A stretch of 64,000 nucleotides of DNA from Amoebophrya sp. A120. Its lineage: Eukaryota; Sar; Dinophyceae; Syndiniales; Amoebophryaceae. This document shows positions 9,401-19,100 of this stretch, in pieces; the first letter of the stretch is position 1; each line of letters opens with the position of its first letter. The stretch is from positions 256,717 to 320,716 of the forward strand of contig CAJINV010000025.1 in NCBI GenBank assembly GCA_905178155.1. The letters run 5' to 3'. Under the pieces are notes generated by a model. The model saw nothing but the letters and a program-made list of their open reading frames with translations, was not told the DNA's origin and made no database searches. The position numbers were made by a program, and so were the translations under genes.

Positions 9401-12228
9401 ATTTCTGCTCATTTCTGCTGGGGCAGATTTACAGTGGGATTAGCCATTTCTGCTGGCCGCTTTTTGCTCTTGTGGTTTTTTCTTTCGTTTTGAGAATGCC
9501 GCGAACTTTTTTCAGAGTTCGCAGTGCGCTCTCCCCCCGGGAATCTCGCTTTCAGCTTGTTTGCGAAAGACCTGGAATGTCATGACGACTGCAATTTTTG
9601 GCCAGCAGAAATCATTTCTGCTCATTTCTGCTGGGGCAGATTTACAGTGGGATTAGCCATTTCTGCTGGCCGCTTTTTGCTCTTGCGGTTTTTTATTTCG
9701 TTTTGAGAATGCCGCGAACTTTTTTCTGAGTTCGCAGTGCGCTCTCCCCCCGGGAATCTCGCTTTCAGCTTCTTTGCGAAAGACCTGGAATGTTATGACG
9801 ACTGCAACTTTTGGCCAGCAGAAATCATTTCTGCTCATTTCTGCTGGGGCAGATTTACAGTGGGATTAGCGATTTCTGCTGGCCGCTTTTTGCTCTTGTG
9901 GTTTTTTCTTTCGTTTTGAGAATGCCGCGAACTTTTTTCAGAGTTCGTAGTGCGCTCTCCCCCTGAGAATGTCGCTTTCAGCTTGTTTGCGAAAGACCTG
10001 GAATGTCATGACGACTGCAATTTTTGGCCAGCAGAAATTATTTCTGCTCATTTCTGCTGGGGCAGATTTAATACAGGGGGATTAGCCATTTCTGCTGGCC
10101 GCTTTTTGCTCGTGTGGTTTTTTGCTCCTCCTTCCCGCTTCGAGTTCGGAACCCTCCTGACTAGTTCGCACACTCGTAATGCGAGGTAATCGGCAGAAAA
10201 AGTTGATAAGTGCGACACATGTAAAGAGAATAGATACAACACGAAGCCCATGATTGATCAGGTCCTTGCGTACCGGGAAAGGCATTTGAAGCAGATGTAT
10301 CCAGTGAAAATTATATGTCCGGGTCTGGAAAGTTGTGATGCAAGAAAGGAAATAGTCAGTTACTAACGCTGTACCACCCGGCGCAGAATAGAAAGTTGAC
10401 CAAATGTTGACGGATTTGTGACGGACAGGGTTTTTGAAAGTGGGGCGCTCTTCAGATGCACTCGGTGGCATCGCAGGAGCTATCTCAGCAGTGCCTTCGG
10501 GTCATTCTCTTCCGCGTCACAGCCTCACCGCGGTAATGCGTTGACTACGCCCTACGTGGGTACATGGAGCAGCGCACTACCCTGGTGCGGGCGCCATAGA
10601 CTTCAGCTTTGGCTAGGCGCCGAAGCAAGGGCGAGGCCTACGTGGTGGTCTGGGGATGGCAAATGTGGCAGTAGCCTGATGTGGGGTCGATGATTTGGGA
10701 TGGAAGTCGTCAACTTTGAATGGCTTTCAGCCTTTCGAAATGGAGATCACCCATTTGAAATGGCGATCAGCCATTTGAAATGGAGATCATCCATTTGTGA
10801 CGAAGATCAACCATTTGTGACGAAGATCAACAATTTGTGACGGAGATCAACAATTTGTGACGAAGATCAGTGGGCCTGATCCGATTTGTGACGAAGATCA
10901 TGGCCTCTGTTCAGAATTTGTGACGGAGGTCAGAATTAGGTCTGATTTGGGTCAGAAATCCTGTCCCTATATTACATTCTGGATTTCTGACCTAAATCTG
11001 ACCGAACTCTGATCGCCGTCACAAATTGACGAGATCGGTGCTAAAGTGAGAAAGATAGCGCTTTCCTCGTCGCGGGCGCGGTGTTTTCGCCCTCGGGACT
11101 CTCCCCATGCCCGTTCGGCCGGTTGTGTTTTTTCCTTGCCGGTCGAGTAGCTGGCATGGGCGAAAATTTCTCGTCGCCGGCCCTCCGGGCCGTCGACGGT
11201 CTTGCGCTTTGTTTCTGCAGCGCATGTTGGCCTTTCTTTTACGTGGCGACCCACCTGTTGCCGCTTCGCAGCGACTGCGGTCCGGTTTTTAGTCCCCCCG
11301 GCCGAACTAGATGCAAGCGGGCGCTTGCCGGGTAATGCTTTGGGAAGTGATGCCTTTCTTTTCTCAGCAGGCCTTGGAAGGTCAAGCTCAAGGCTCAGGT
11401 GGAGCGCGAGCAATGGCGCAAAATTCGCGCGCAGCCGCTGCAGTCAAAGTAGCGCAGCGCACCTTCTTGGCTAGTTCCTCAAGCCAGCGTGAGGCGCCTG
11501 GAAATGAAAAACGCTGTCCGTCACAAATCCGTCACAATTTCGCCACAATTCAAATTACAATCCGCATGGTATGACGTTAATCAGTACACTGTAATGCGCT
11601 CCCAAACGTGACAATTTTTTCCGTGGTTCTGAGACTGAGTTGCGTCCTCCGCATGAGACTAAAGTGCATTCTTGCGTGACAGGATAGACAAGCTGCTCGC
11701 GGCCACGCAACACAGAACTCGGATTCATGCCAGACAAGCATGACAAATCTCGCAATCTCCTAGATCCAGACACTGTTGCAATCTGATAAGATGCGGCACG
11801 TCGAGACCAACGAGAAGTTCAAGCAGTACTCGGCGGAAGTGCCACACGACTGGTATCCTAGGTAAAAACGTCCCCACCTGCTTGTAGTTCTAGTTCTTGT
11901 CATGCGAATCTGCATGCCCAAAGAAAATGTTTCGCATGCGGAGCCCCATGATGAGAAGCGTTTTTTAGTCGTCCTTTGGAATTTGGAATGCTCCAATCTG
12001 CATACAAGACTAGATATGTGATGCTGCTGAACGAGCTAAACAGGATCATTACACTAAGAGGCCAAGCTACTTGTCATGCGCAACAACCGAAGCTGTTTGA
12101 TTTGTGTAGCAGATTTCTTGCTATCTTGACTCTGGTGTGGGTACGTTTTTCCTCAGGATAGCTGGGACACTGTGCAGGCCAAGATTCACATGGAAGAAGA
12201 GAAGGAGCGGGGAAGCGGCGGGGGCTAA
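428..12228 (+). CDS. Intraflagellar transport protein 80 (IFT80), 5' end missing
   Basis: IFT80 is a WD40/TPR subunit of IFT complex B, which carries cargo into cilia. The exons follow known IFT80 proteins in order: the WD40 stretch [30 protein letters not shown], then [100 protein letters not shown] and a charged C-terminus ending in TAA. Exons: 428-701, 906-1061, 1240-1303, 1573-1663, 1796-1874, 2372-2412, 2689-3044, 3291-3316, 4871-4880, 4968-5101, 5437-5683, 6068-6125, 6345-6484, 6734-6758, 7043-7193, 10262-10297, 11794-11853, 12166-12228. The 10-nt exon and its flanking joins are the least certain. A Gly/Ser-rich insert (about 2870-2945) is lineage specific. Introns mix introners with GT-AG types. 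The first WD repeats and the start codon lie left of the window. Confidence 0.93.
702..900. mobile_element. Introner, family E
   Basis: Intron of IFT80. TSD CTGGG on both sides; excision restores SVSW-APNG. Confidence 0.85.
1062..1239 (+). other. GT-AG intron of IFT80
   Basis: Ordinary spliceosomal ends (GTGAAG...CAACAG). It joins GAAG to NGHVVFA, a join conserved in IFT80. No terminal inverted repeat is seen, so this is not an introner. Confidence 0.8.
1304..1567. mobile_element. Introner, family C
   Basis: Intron of IFT80 between SLDV and TLDQ. Flanks GACGT/GCCGT, one mismatch in five. Confidence 0.88.
1664..1790. mobile_element. Introner, family D
   Basis: Short copy in IFT80. TSD TCGAC; it joins RDRVID to FQVACDQ. 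Confidence 0.87.
1875..2192. mobile_element. Introner, family C (diverged), first of a tandem pair
   Basis: The terminal repeats are worn (GATCTTGGTCTCG against CGATCCAGACCCAG). Shares TSD ACTCA with the family A copy directly downstream. Confidence 0.78.
2198..2366. mobile_element. Introner, family A, second of a tandem pair
   Basis: Well-preserved TIRs. Separated from the preceding element only by ACTCA and followed by another ACTCA, so both occupy one coding position in IFT80. Confidence 0.88.
2413..2683. mobile_element. Introner, family C
   Basis: IFT80 intron with TSD CCACC. The last bases of the 3' end differ from the usual GATA. Confidence 0.85.
3045..3285. mobile_element. Introner, family E
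   Basis: IFT80 intron, TSD GGGGA; excision joins SHQPG to ERKIAVLDK. Confidence 0.87.
3317..4865. mobile_element. Introner, family C, expanded by a satellite array
   Basis: The family C 5' end (TGTCTGGGTCTGG) and 3' end (CCAGGCCCAGACC) are about 1.5 kb apart because a 99-bp tandem array fills the interior. Flanks CAAGA/CACGA. Typical family C copies are about 260-320 bp. Confidence 0.8.
3405..4790. repeat. 99-bp satellite array, 14 units
   Basis: Units carry CATGCACTCCGCCCTGAT at a 99-bp spacing. The first five units form one subtype (TTTATACAAGCC, TTTTCGCG) and the rest another (TTTGTACAAGCC, TTTTCGTG). Because 99 is divisible by three and the unit lacks stops, long but meaningless frames stay open on both strands. 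Confidence 0.95.
4881..4967 (+). other. Probable GT-AG intron of IFT80
   Basis: GTATTG...TTTCAG gives an in-frame join of NKDL to SKKLSCMKR, leading into the conserved [12 protein letters not shown]. No TIRs. The position is an inference because this part of IFT80 is poorly conserved. Confidence 0.5.
5102..5431. mobile_element. Introner, family B
   Basis: IFT80 intron. Both ends show the C-rich repeat reading CCCCCCTCCCCATA and its complement. Flanks ACATG/GCATG; it joins EETDM to LVTLADQ. Confidence 0.88.
5684..5832. mobile_element. Introner, family A, first of a tandem pair
   Basis: TSD CCCAC left and right. A second element follows at once, using the right-hand CCCAC as its own left flank. 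Confidence 0.87.
5838..6062. mobile_element. Introner, diverged (C-like), second of a tandem pair
   Basis: Begins TATGCAGAGC and ends TTGCAGTGCATA, with only a faint family C core (CTGGGGCTGG). A third CCCAC follows; removing both elements gives [14 protein letters not shown], as in IFT80. Confidence 0.75.
6126..6344 (+). other. GT-AG intron of IFT80
   Basis: GTGCAA...CTCCAG, with CAGGT repeated at both junctions. It joins AIRLCR to [11 protein letters not shown], matching IFT80. No introner TIRs seen. Confidence 0.75.
6485..6728. mobile_element. Introner, family D
   Basis: IFT80 intron, TSD CTTGC. Inner ends are GAGAGTGCACAACT and its complement. Confidence 0.88.
6759..7037. mobile_element. 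Introner, family J (single copy)
   Basis: Starts TATGGCC, ends GTCCATA; inner inverted repeat GCCATGGAACAATC. TSD GCGGA. Excision restores [17 protein letters not shown], aligned with IFT80. Only example of this family in the window. Confidence 0.8.
7194..10261 (+). other. 3-kb GT-AG intron of IFT80
   Basis: Ordinary ends (GTAGTA...GATCAG) join THVDT-V to LAYRERHL, which is diagnostic for IFT80. Nearly all of its length is the 213-bp satellite. Confidence 0.85.
7455..10130. repeat. 213-bp satellite array, about 12.5 units
   Basis: Units begin near GGCCAGCAGAAATCATTTC. Central units (about 8315-9590) are almost identical and edge units are more diverged, the usual sign of unequal exchange. 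Each unit has an inverted repeat CCAGCAGAAAT / ATTTCTGCTGG. Since 213 is divisible by three, 60-66 residue frames recur; they are not genes. Confidence 0.95.
10298..11788. mobile_element. Introner, family C, carrying a nested element
   Basis: 5' end TATGTCCGGGTCTGG and 3' end TAGATCCAGACACTG lie 1.49 kb apart. TSD AGATG; excision joins RHLKQM to RHVETNEKF of IFT80. Most of the interior is a second inverted-repeat element. Confidence 0.82.
10405..11537. mobile_element. Nested TIR element of unknown type
   Basis: Bounded by inverted repeats of about 25 bp containing GGATTTGTGACGGACAG. The left part (10740-10940) has short direct repeats of the form GATCAACNATTTGTGACG. No transposase-like reading frame is visible, so it is probably non-autonomous. 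Confidence 0.6.
11854..12160. mobile_element. Introner, family G
   Basis: Last intron of IFT80, flanks ACTGG/GCTGG. Ends are TATCCTAGGTAAAAACGT and its near complement. Confidence 0.85.
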
Positions 12229-13165
12229 AGTTATATCAATATCAAGTGTTTCTTGCATATAGCATTTCTTGCATGAACGGGTTCACCAATTGTTCAGATC
12301 TAGAGATTTTTTACTTCACATTTTTTTCACCTGCTTGTGCTTCTTTCGTGCACCATCTTCGGGCGAAACTGATTTATTAGCAATAGCAAAGCAAGAACAG
12401 TGGAGGTACTTATGCAGAAAAAACAGTAAACTCTTATGGATACAACTCAGAAGTAGCGTAGCATAGCGTAGCCTATGTCTATCACAGTTAGTACATCGTT
12501 GTCGATACGTAGGAAGTAGTAGTCGTATGCAAGAGCCGTAGCAAGGGTTTTTTTGTAACACAAGGCGGCGATCGGGAAATAAGAGGTGCAGCAACTAAAT
12601 CACAGTGGAAAATAAACCGGATTGTTAATGGAACCAGAAAAAAATCATTCCGAATCGTCCTTCGCCGTGTTGCGAAGCGGCTGTCTTTCCTCTTTGCAGC
12701 TTGAAAGCATGAGTACTACCAAAATTCTTGTTTACGACATGTCAACAGACGCTTGTTCTCGTCTTTCTTCTATGCCCGGAGACCATGATCCGCACGAAAA
12801 AATGGAAAAGGATTTGTTTGTCGAGTAGCTCCTGCAGAAACAGAAAGTAGTCGTGACCTCCCATGTGGGTGTACCAAACATCAAATTCAAAATGCCGAAC
12901 TGAGTAGAGTCTTGTTCACCACTGTACCCAAGGCAACAACAAATTTGAGGGCGGGCGACCGAGAAAGAAGAATGTGTGAGCGTATTTACGCGGTGTAAAT
13001 TAATACGTGGAAAAAGATAAACATTTAGAACAAGACGGCTGCGTGATGGAAGCACGGCTTGCGTATTGAAGCAAAAAAACGAAACAGCCTAAACTCCCGG
13101 TCTTTCTTTTTTGGCCTGCGTCACAGTTGTGTCGTGGAACTGCATAGCAGCACGACTCAGGCACC
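12229..13165. other. Intergenic, IFT80 to TMEM245-like gene
   Basis: AT-rich spacer holding the IFT80 3' UTR and the next promoter. No introner TIR, RNA gene or convincing exon seen; the small frames have no recognisable product. Confidence 0.6.
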
Positions 13166-16100
13166 ATGGAGGAAGCGTTCGCGCAGCGCTCTACTTCCCG
13201 GTCCTCCACCTCCGCAAGAATGGAGCCTTCGCAGCAGTCCACCCGGGCTTTCGTGCTTGGCCAAGCGGAGCGGCATTTGTCGAGCCTGACGCAGCTCGCG
13301 ATTCTGATTACGATTGTCTGCTACGCGATGGTGCAGCTCCAGGAAATTCTGATCTATGCTGTGCAAAAGTATCGTACTCGTAGTAGTTGCAATTATGCAT
13401 TTACAAATCTCCATCTCACGGTGAAACAGCATCACAAATTCCATTTGTCGTGCTAAGGTAATTTGTAATGCAATTCCCACTAGTACGATGCTTTTGCAAT
13501 TCATATGATCCCCTTCGCGCTCGCGGTCTTTCTCTTGCAGCTCTTCGAGAAGGTCGCCAAATTGCTGGCCAAGCCCCGGGATCTTATCAAATGTAAAAAT
13601 GTCTGGGTCTGGAAAGGTGGAACTTGTGATGCTTTTTGCGGATCCGATTTCGAAAAAAAACTGTATTGCATGACCAGCAAGAGAAGTCCAATTTGGTGTA
13701 CACGGAGAGGGCATTTCTGATGCAGAATACGCATCAGGAAGCCCTCTAGAAATATGTGATGCTAGGCCATGCATTACAGGCATCAAGGGCCATGCAAAAT
13801 ATGCATGACAAGTCTGGCAATCTTTCAGACCCAGACATTTTTGCATTTGATAGATCTGCTCGTGAAGCAACTGGACTCTTATTGCGCGAACTACGAGCAG
13901 GCTACTATGGCAACATCTACTTCATCCGCGAGGCATTTCACAGCTAGTGGCGGAGCAAACGATCATATGAATCTGGGCGACCACGTGAGTGGCGGTGCGA
14001 GAACGCCGACGGGAATCGCCAGTACAACCGGTCCTACTTCTTCCGCGACAGTTGTCTCACCGCTTTCGCTATGAAATGCAAAAGCATCGTACTAAGTAGA
14101 AATCGCATGACAAATTTCCTCAGCATGAAAATTGGAATTTGTAATGCGGATATAGGTTGTAAGAAGGAGATTTGTAATGCATGACAGGAGCGATTACTAC
14201 GAGTGCGATAATTTTGCACAGCATATTCGCCTACAGCTACAAGGCCCTCGTCCCGGAGGAACATTGCACTTTTCTACAGCTATATGGCAAGAAAAAACTG
14301 TTTCGCTGTGAACTTGTGATGCATAGAATGGAAGACAGAACGCATTTGTCTTGCCACACCTGCAAGACCTCGACTCTTTAGCCGTGTTTTCCCTTTGGAA
14401 GCGCGCATGGCAAATTTTCTGCGTCATGTGTAACAAACTTGTGATGCAGATCTTGCAAGATGATCATCACAGTGAAACAGTTTTTTCGTGGGATAAGCTA
14501 CCTGAAGAAGGCGATTCACGTGATTTCCGATTTGTTGATTATCCTCATCTGTCTCGCGTCGGTGCTGTATGACGGTGCACAACTCCCCCTCCCCCTCATT
14601 TGTATCGCATGAAGAGCAACACAAGCAACAGCAGAAAAGGGGTTTTCGCATGACAAATTTTCATGCGGATTGTAGTACTAATTTGAGGTTCCAAAATTTG
14701 TCATGCTAGCAGTGCTTACGAGCAAGGTGTGAGTTTGGTACTTTGCATGACAAACGAGGGGGAGGGGGAGTTGTGCACTGTCATATGCTGCTCTTTGTCT
14801 TCCTGGTGTTCTACGGGCTGTCGAATCTGTTCGATAAATCCAAATTCATATGAACTGCAAAGAAAAGCATTGTACTTGTAGTATTGCAATGCAAATTAGC
14901 TCAGCATGAGAAATGGAATTTTTCATGCTGATTTAGGTTGAAAAAGAAATTTGTGTTGCATGACTGCGATTTTTAGTAGGAGTGCGATGCTTTTGCACAG
15001 GATAACTCAGCAAGTACTACCAATCACCGCGGGTGCAGGATTTGATAAACTACCTGCGGTCACTAGGGGTGGAGATCACGGTCGACGAAGTGGTCCGGAA
15101 AATCGAGGACCCCTTGACCCAATTTGTCGGCGGGGTTTTGCATTTCTTGTCGACGGGCTTCTTGGTGTTGATGATCCTCGGATTTTTACTCCTCGGGGTG
15201 TTGCAGGAGACGCAGGCGAAGAAAACCGGCACAGTGACGAGCGGGAGCGCTACAACAGCTTCGGGGACAAATCTTTCTCTGCACCACCAACGTCAACATA
15301 CCGCCTCCGATCTGGATCGAGAACTTTCTGACGTTACCACCGTTATCAAATGGAAAAATGTCTGGATGTGGATCTGGAAGAATGCAACTTGTGATGCTGC
15401 ATTTGGATTCCAAAAAAATCTGTATTGCATGACCAGCAAAAGGAATCTGATTTTTGCTACGCGGAGAGGGCATTTGTCATGCGGAATAGGCATCAAGAAT
15501 CCCTTTAAAAAAACTGTGATGCTAGGGCATGCATCACAGACATCATGGCTCACGCAAACCGTGCATGACAGGTCTGAGAATCTTCCAGACCCAGACATCT
15601 TTGCATTTGATAGACGTGGCGCACGTGCGATCTTCTGCGACAGGTACCGTTTATGCTGTGCAAAAGTATCGTACTCGTACTAATCGCGTTCATGCATTAC
15701 AAATTTCTTTCTCAAGTGAAATATTAGCGCGAAAGTACCCCTAACGAAAAAATCTTCAACAAATTGCAAAAGTTTTTGAAATTTTCTGTCGTCTCTGTTT
15801 TGTGGCGCGTTGCGCTGGTATGGGCCGAGATGCCCAGCAGGCTGGGTCTGCGGCCGGCGTGGAGGAGTTTTCGCCGCGAGGCCTGTTGAAGCCGCAGGCT
15901 TGGTGCAGCATAAAACTTGCGGCTGACAGCCCATCGCCCCATGGCCCGCGAGCCGTTTTAGTGATTATTTTGGCCGTGAAAGCGTCTGCCCCTTTTCTCC
16001 AAAATTCAGCCAAAAATAAATCGCAGGCGGGCCCGTTTTTCGGCGCCCAAATTTCCGGAGGACCACGGACGGACCACAGACGGACCGCAGGCGGGCCACA

Positions 16101-19100
16101 CTTGGCCAACAAAGCAAATTTTTAAAATTCCCAAAGTCAGGCGATTCCTTAGGGTTTTTGCCGTCCCGAGCCAATTCGGGTGCTTTTGTTTGCACAAAAA
16201 GAATTTTTTTTTCGAACAAGCGGAATTTGGGAAAAATTTGTTTTTGCACAAAAAAAATTTGGGAAGGCGATACGGTTGGGGGGTAAAATTGGGGGTTGAG
16301 AACTTTTCCTGCCCGGGAAGCAGGACGCCACGCTGGGTGAACGCAATCCATGTCGCGGCTGCAGAATTAGTGCTGTGGGCCCGGATGGCTGGGCAGCCTC
16401 CCGCGCAAGTCGGGCCTACATCGCGAACGCTCCAACCTGGCAGGCCTCGGCATTTCAATTTTCCCGACCATGGCCGCAGGAAGGGCCGCGACCTTTCTGG
16501 TGATTTTCGCGACGACAAAAAAAAACCAAATTTGTTGGAATCAGATTCCTTAGGGCAACTTTCTGCCCAAGAAATACGCATTACAAATTTTATTTTTCAT
16601 GCTGAGGAGATTTGTCATGCGATTTATATATACTAGTACGATACTTTTGCAATTCATACCGTTCCGGGCGTGCCGATTGTCATGCCTACTACGACAGGAG
16701 TAGACAGATTCAAAAATACAAGTACGATGAACGGCGCTTCGATATACAACAGTGAAGTACGCAGTGCAACAGTGCTATCGTACTCGTATAAATGCATTAC
16801 AAATCATGTACATGTCCTCAGCATGAGAAAGAAAATTAATTTGTAATGCTGATCTACCTCAAGAAAAAGATTTGTAATGCATGACTGCAATACGAATACG
16901 ACGCTTTTGCGCTGCATATGAAGCGGAGTCGGACTATTCCCCGTCCATCGCCGATATCGTGTCGACAGCGGCTAGCACGACCAGTCCGCAGCACTTGCAC
17001 GCCACCGTCGCTGCCGCGGAGTTGAGTATGGATCACGCGCTCAGTAACAACAACGCGAGCAAGGTCACGCCCTTTCTCACGTCTCCGACCACGCAGCATG
17101 GGGCAGCACCGCCCCTGTTGGCCGCGCGTGGGACTCGGGACCCGAGACAGCCGCAGCTACCACACCACACGACCTCCACACGCTCGTCTCCGCACTATTT
17201 TGAATCCTTCGCACCAAAGGCGAAAGACCAGATCCAGAAGTACATTCTGCTGAAGACGCTCATGTCTCTGATTCTCGGGTGCGGGGTGGGCACCACGCTG
17301 TTAGCGGTGCAAGTCGACTTCTGGTTCGTTTTTACCGTGATGGCGTTTCTGCTGAACTTCATCCCGACCGTCGGCGGCGCGATTAGTTTGATCTTACCCA
17401 CCGTGATCACGTTTTTGGACCCAACGAAACAGGTGTCGGACATCTTGATCGTGTTTATCATACCGGTATGCATTGCAAATATGCCTGGGTCTAGAAGGAT
17501 GCAAAGTTAATCCTGCTCGTCTGGCATGACTATGAGAGTATCTCTTTGATGCGTGATATCCAAGAAGACACCCTAGTATTGCTTGTCATGCAAAGTCGCC
17601 GTTTGTAATTGAATTGTAGTCTTTATGGCGAAAGCGCAAGGCCTAGCCGCGCAAATAATATTTCTCACGCTTGGTTGTGCATTATGGAAACAGATTTTAT
17701 CACTTACGACTACGAGAAATTCAGATTCACAAACACAGCCGACCATATATAAGTTTCCAAACCTAGACTTTTTGCATTGGATAACCAGGGTTGCTGCACA
17801 TTCTCTGCGGAAACGTGTTGGAGTATCAAGGTGAAAAATTCTCCCTCCCCCTGATCAAAGTGGAATTTACCCACCTACCTACCGGCTCGCCTGGTCGACC
17901 AGGCGACCGGGAGGCCGCATACCGTGCCGGAAGTGGATCAGACAGGGCCGGCGCCCCTTTCGCTCGCCTGGTCGACCAGGCGAGCGGAGAGAACCTGCCG
18001 AAAAGTTGCGTCACCTTGAGGCCGCATACCGTGCCGGAAGTGGATCAGACAGGGCGGGCGCCCCTTTCGCTCGCTTGGTCGACCAAGCGAGCGAAGAGAA
18101 CTTGCCGACAAATTGCGTCACCTTGTGGCCGCGTACCGTGCTGGAAGTGGATCAGACAGGGCCGCCGCCCCTTTCGCTCGCCTGGTCGACCAAGCGAGCG
18201 AAAAGAGCCTGTCGAGAAATTGCGTCACCTTGTGGCCGCACACCGTGCCGGAAGTGGATCAGACAGGGCCGACGCCCTTTTCGCTCGCCTGGTCGACCAG
18301 GCGAGCGAAAAGAACTTGCCGAAAAATTGCGGCACCTTGCGGCCGCGTACCATGCCGGAAGTGGATCAGACAGGGCCGGCGCCCCTTTCGCTCGCTTGGT
18401 CGACCAAGCGAGCGAAAAGAACTTGCCGAAAAATTGCGGCACCTTGTGGCCGCATACCGTCCCGGAAGTGGATCAGACAGGGCCGACGCCCCTTTCGCTC
18501 GCTTGGTCGACCAAGCGAGCGAAAAGAACTTGCCGAAAAATTGCGGCACCTTGTGGCCGCATACCGTGCCGGAAGTGGATCAGACAGGGCCGACGCCCCT
18601 TTCGCTCGCTTGGTCGACCAAGCGAGCGAAAAGAACTTGCCGAAAAATTGCGGCACCTTGTGGCCGCATACCGTGCCGGAAGTGGATCAGACAGGGCCGA
18701 CGCCCCTTTCGCTCGCTTGGTCGACCAAGCGAGCGAAAAGAACTTGCCGAAAAATTGCGGCACCTTGTGGCCGCATACCGTGCCGGAAGTGGATCAGACA
18801 GGGCCGACGCCCCTTTCGCTCGCTTGGTCGACCAAGCGAGCGAAAAGAACTTGCCGAAAAATTGCGGCACCTTGTGGCCGCATACCGTGCCGGAAGTGGA
18901 TCAGACAGGGCCGACGCCCCTTTCGCTCGCTTGGTCGACCAAGCGAGCGAAAAGAACTTGCCGAAAAATTGCGGCACCTTGTGGCCGCATACCGTGCCGG
19001 AAGTGGATCAGACAGGGCCGACGCCCCTTTCGCTCGCTTGGTCGACCAAGCGAGCGAAAAGAACTTGCCGAAAAATTGCGGCACCTTGTGGCCGCATACC

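Noticed and set aside
3405-10130. CRISPR array
   Set aside because: Repeats are contiguous with no unique spacers, and the genome is eukaryotic.
7468-10189. Series of 60-66 residue proteins every 213 bp
   Set aside because: Satellite units within a GT-AG intron; no start context or codon signal and the same peptide repeats.
10967-11413. 148-codon minus-strand frame in the nested element, as a transposase candidate
   Set aside because: Composition is basic and low complexity; no DDE, tyrosine or HUH-type motif is visible.
12622-12828. 68-codon frame after IFT80
   Set aside because: No homology, no conserved flanks, and it sits in an AT-rich spacer.
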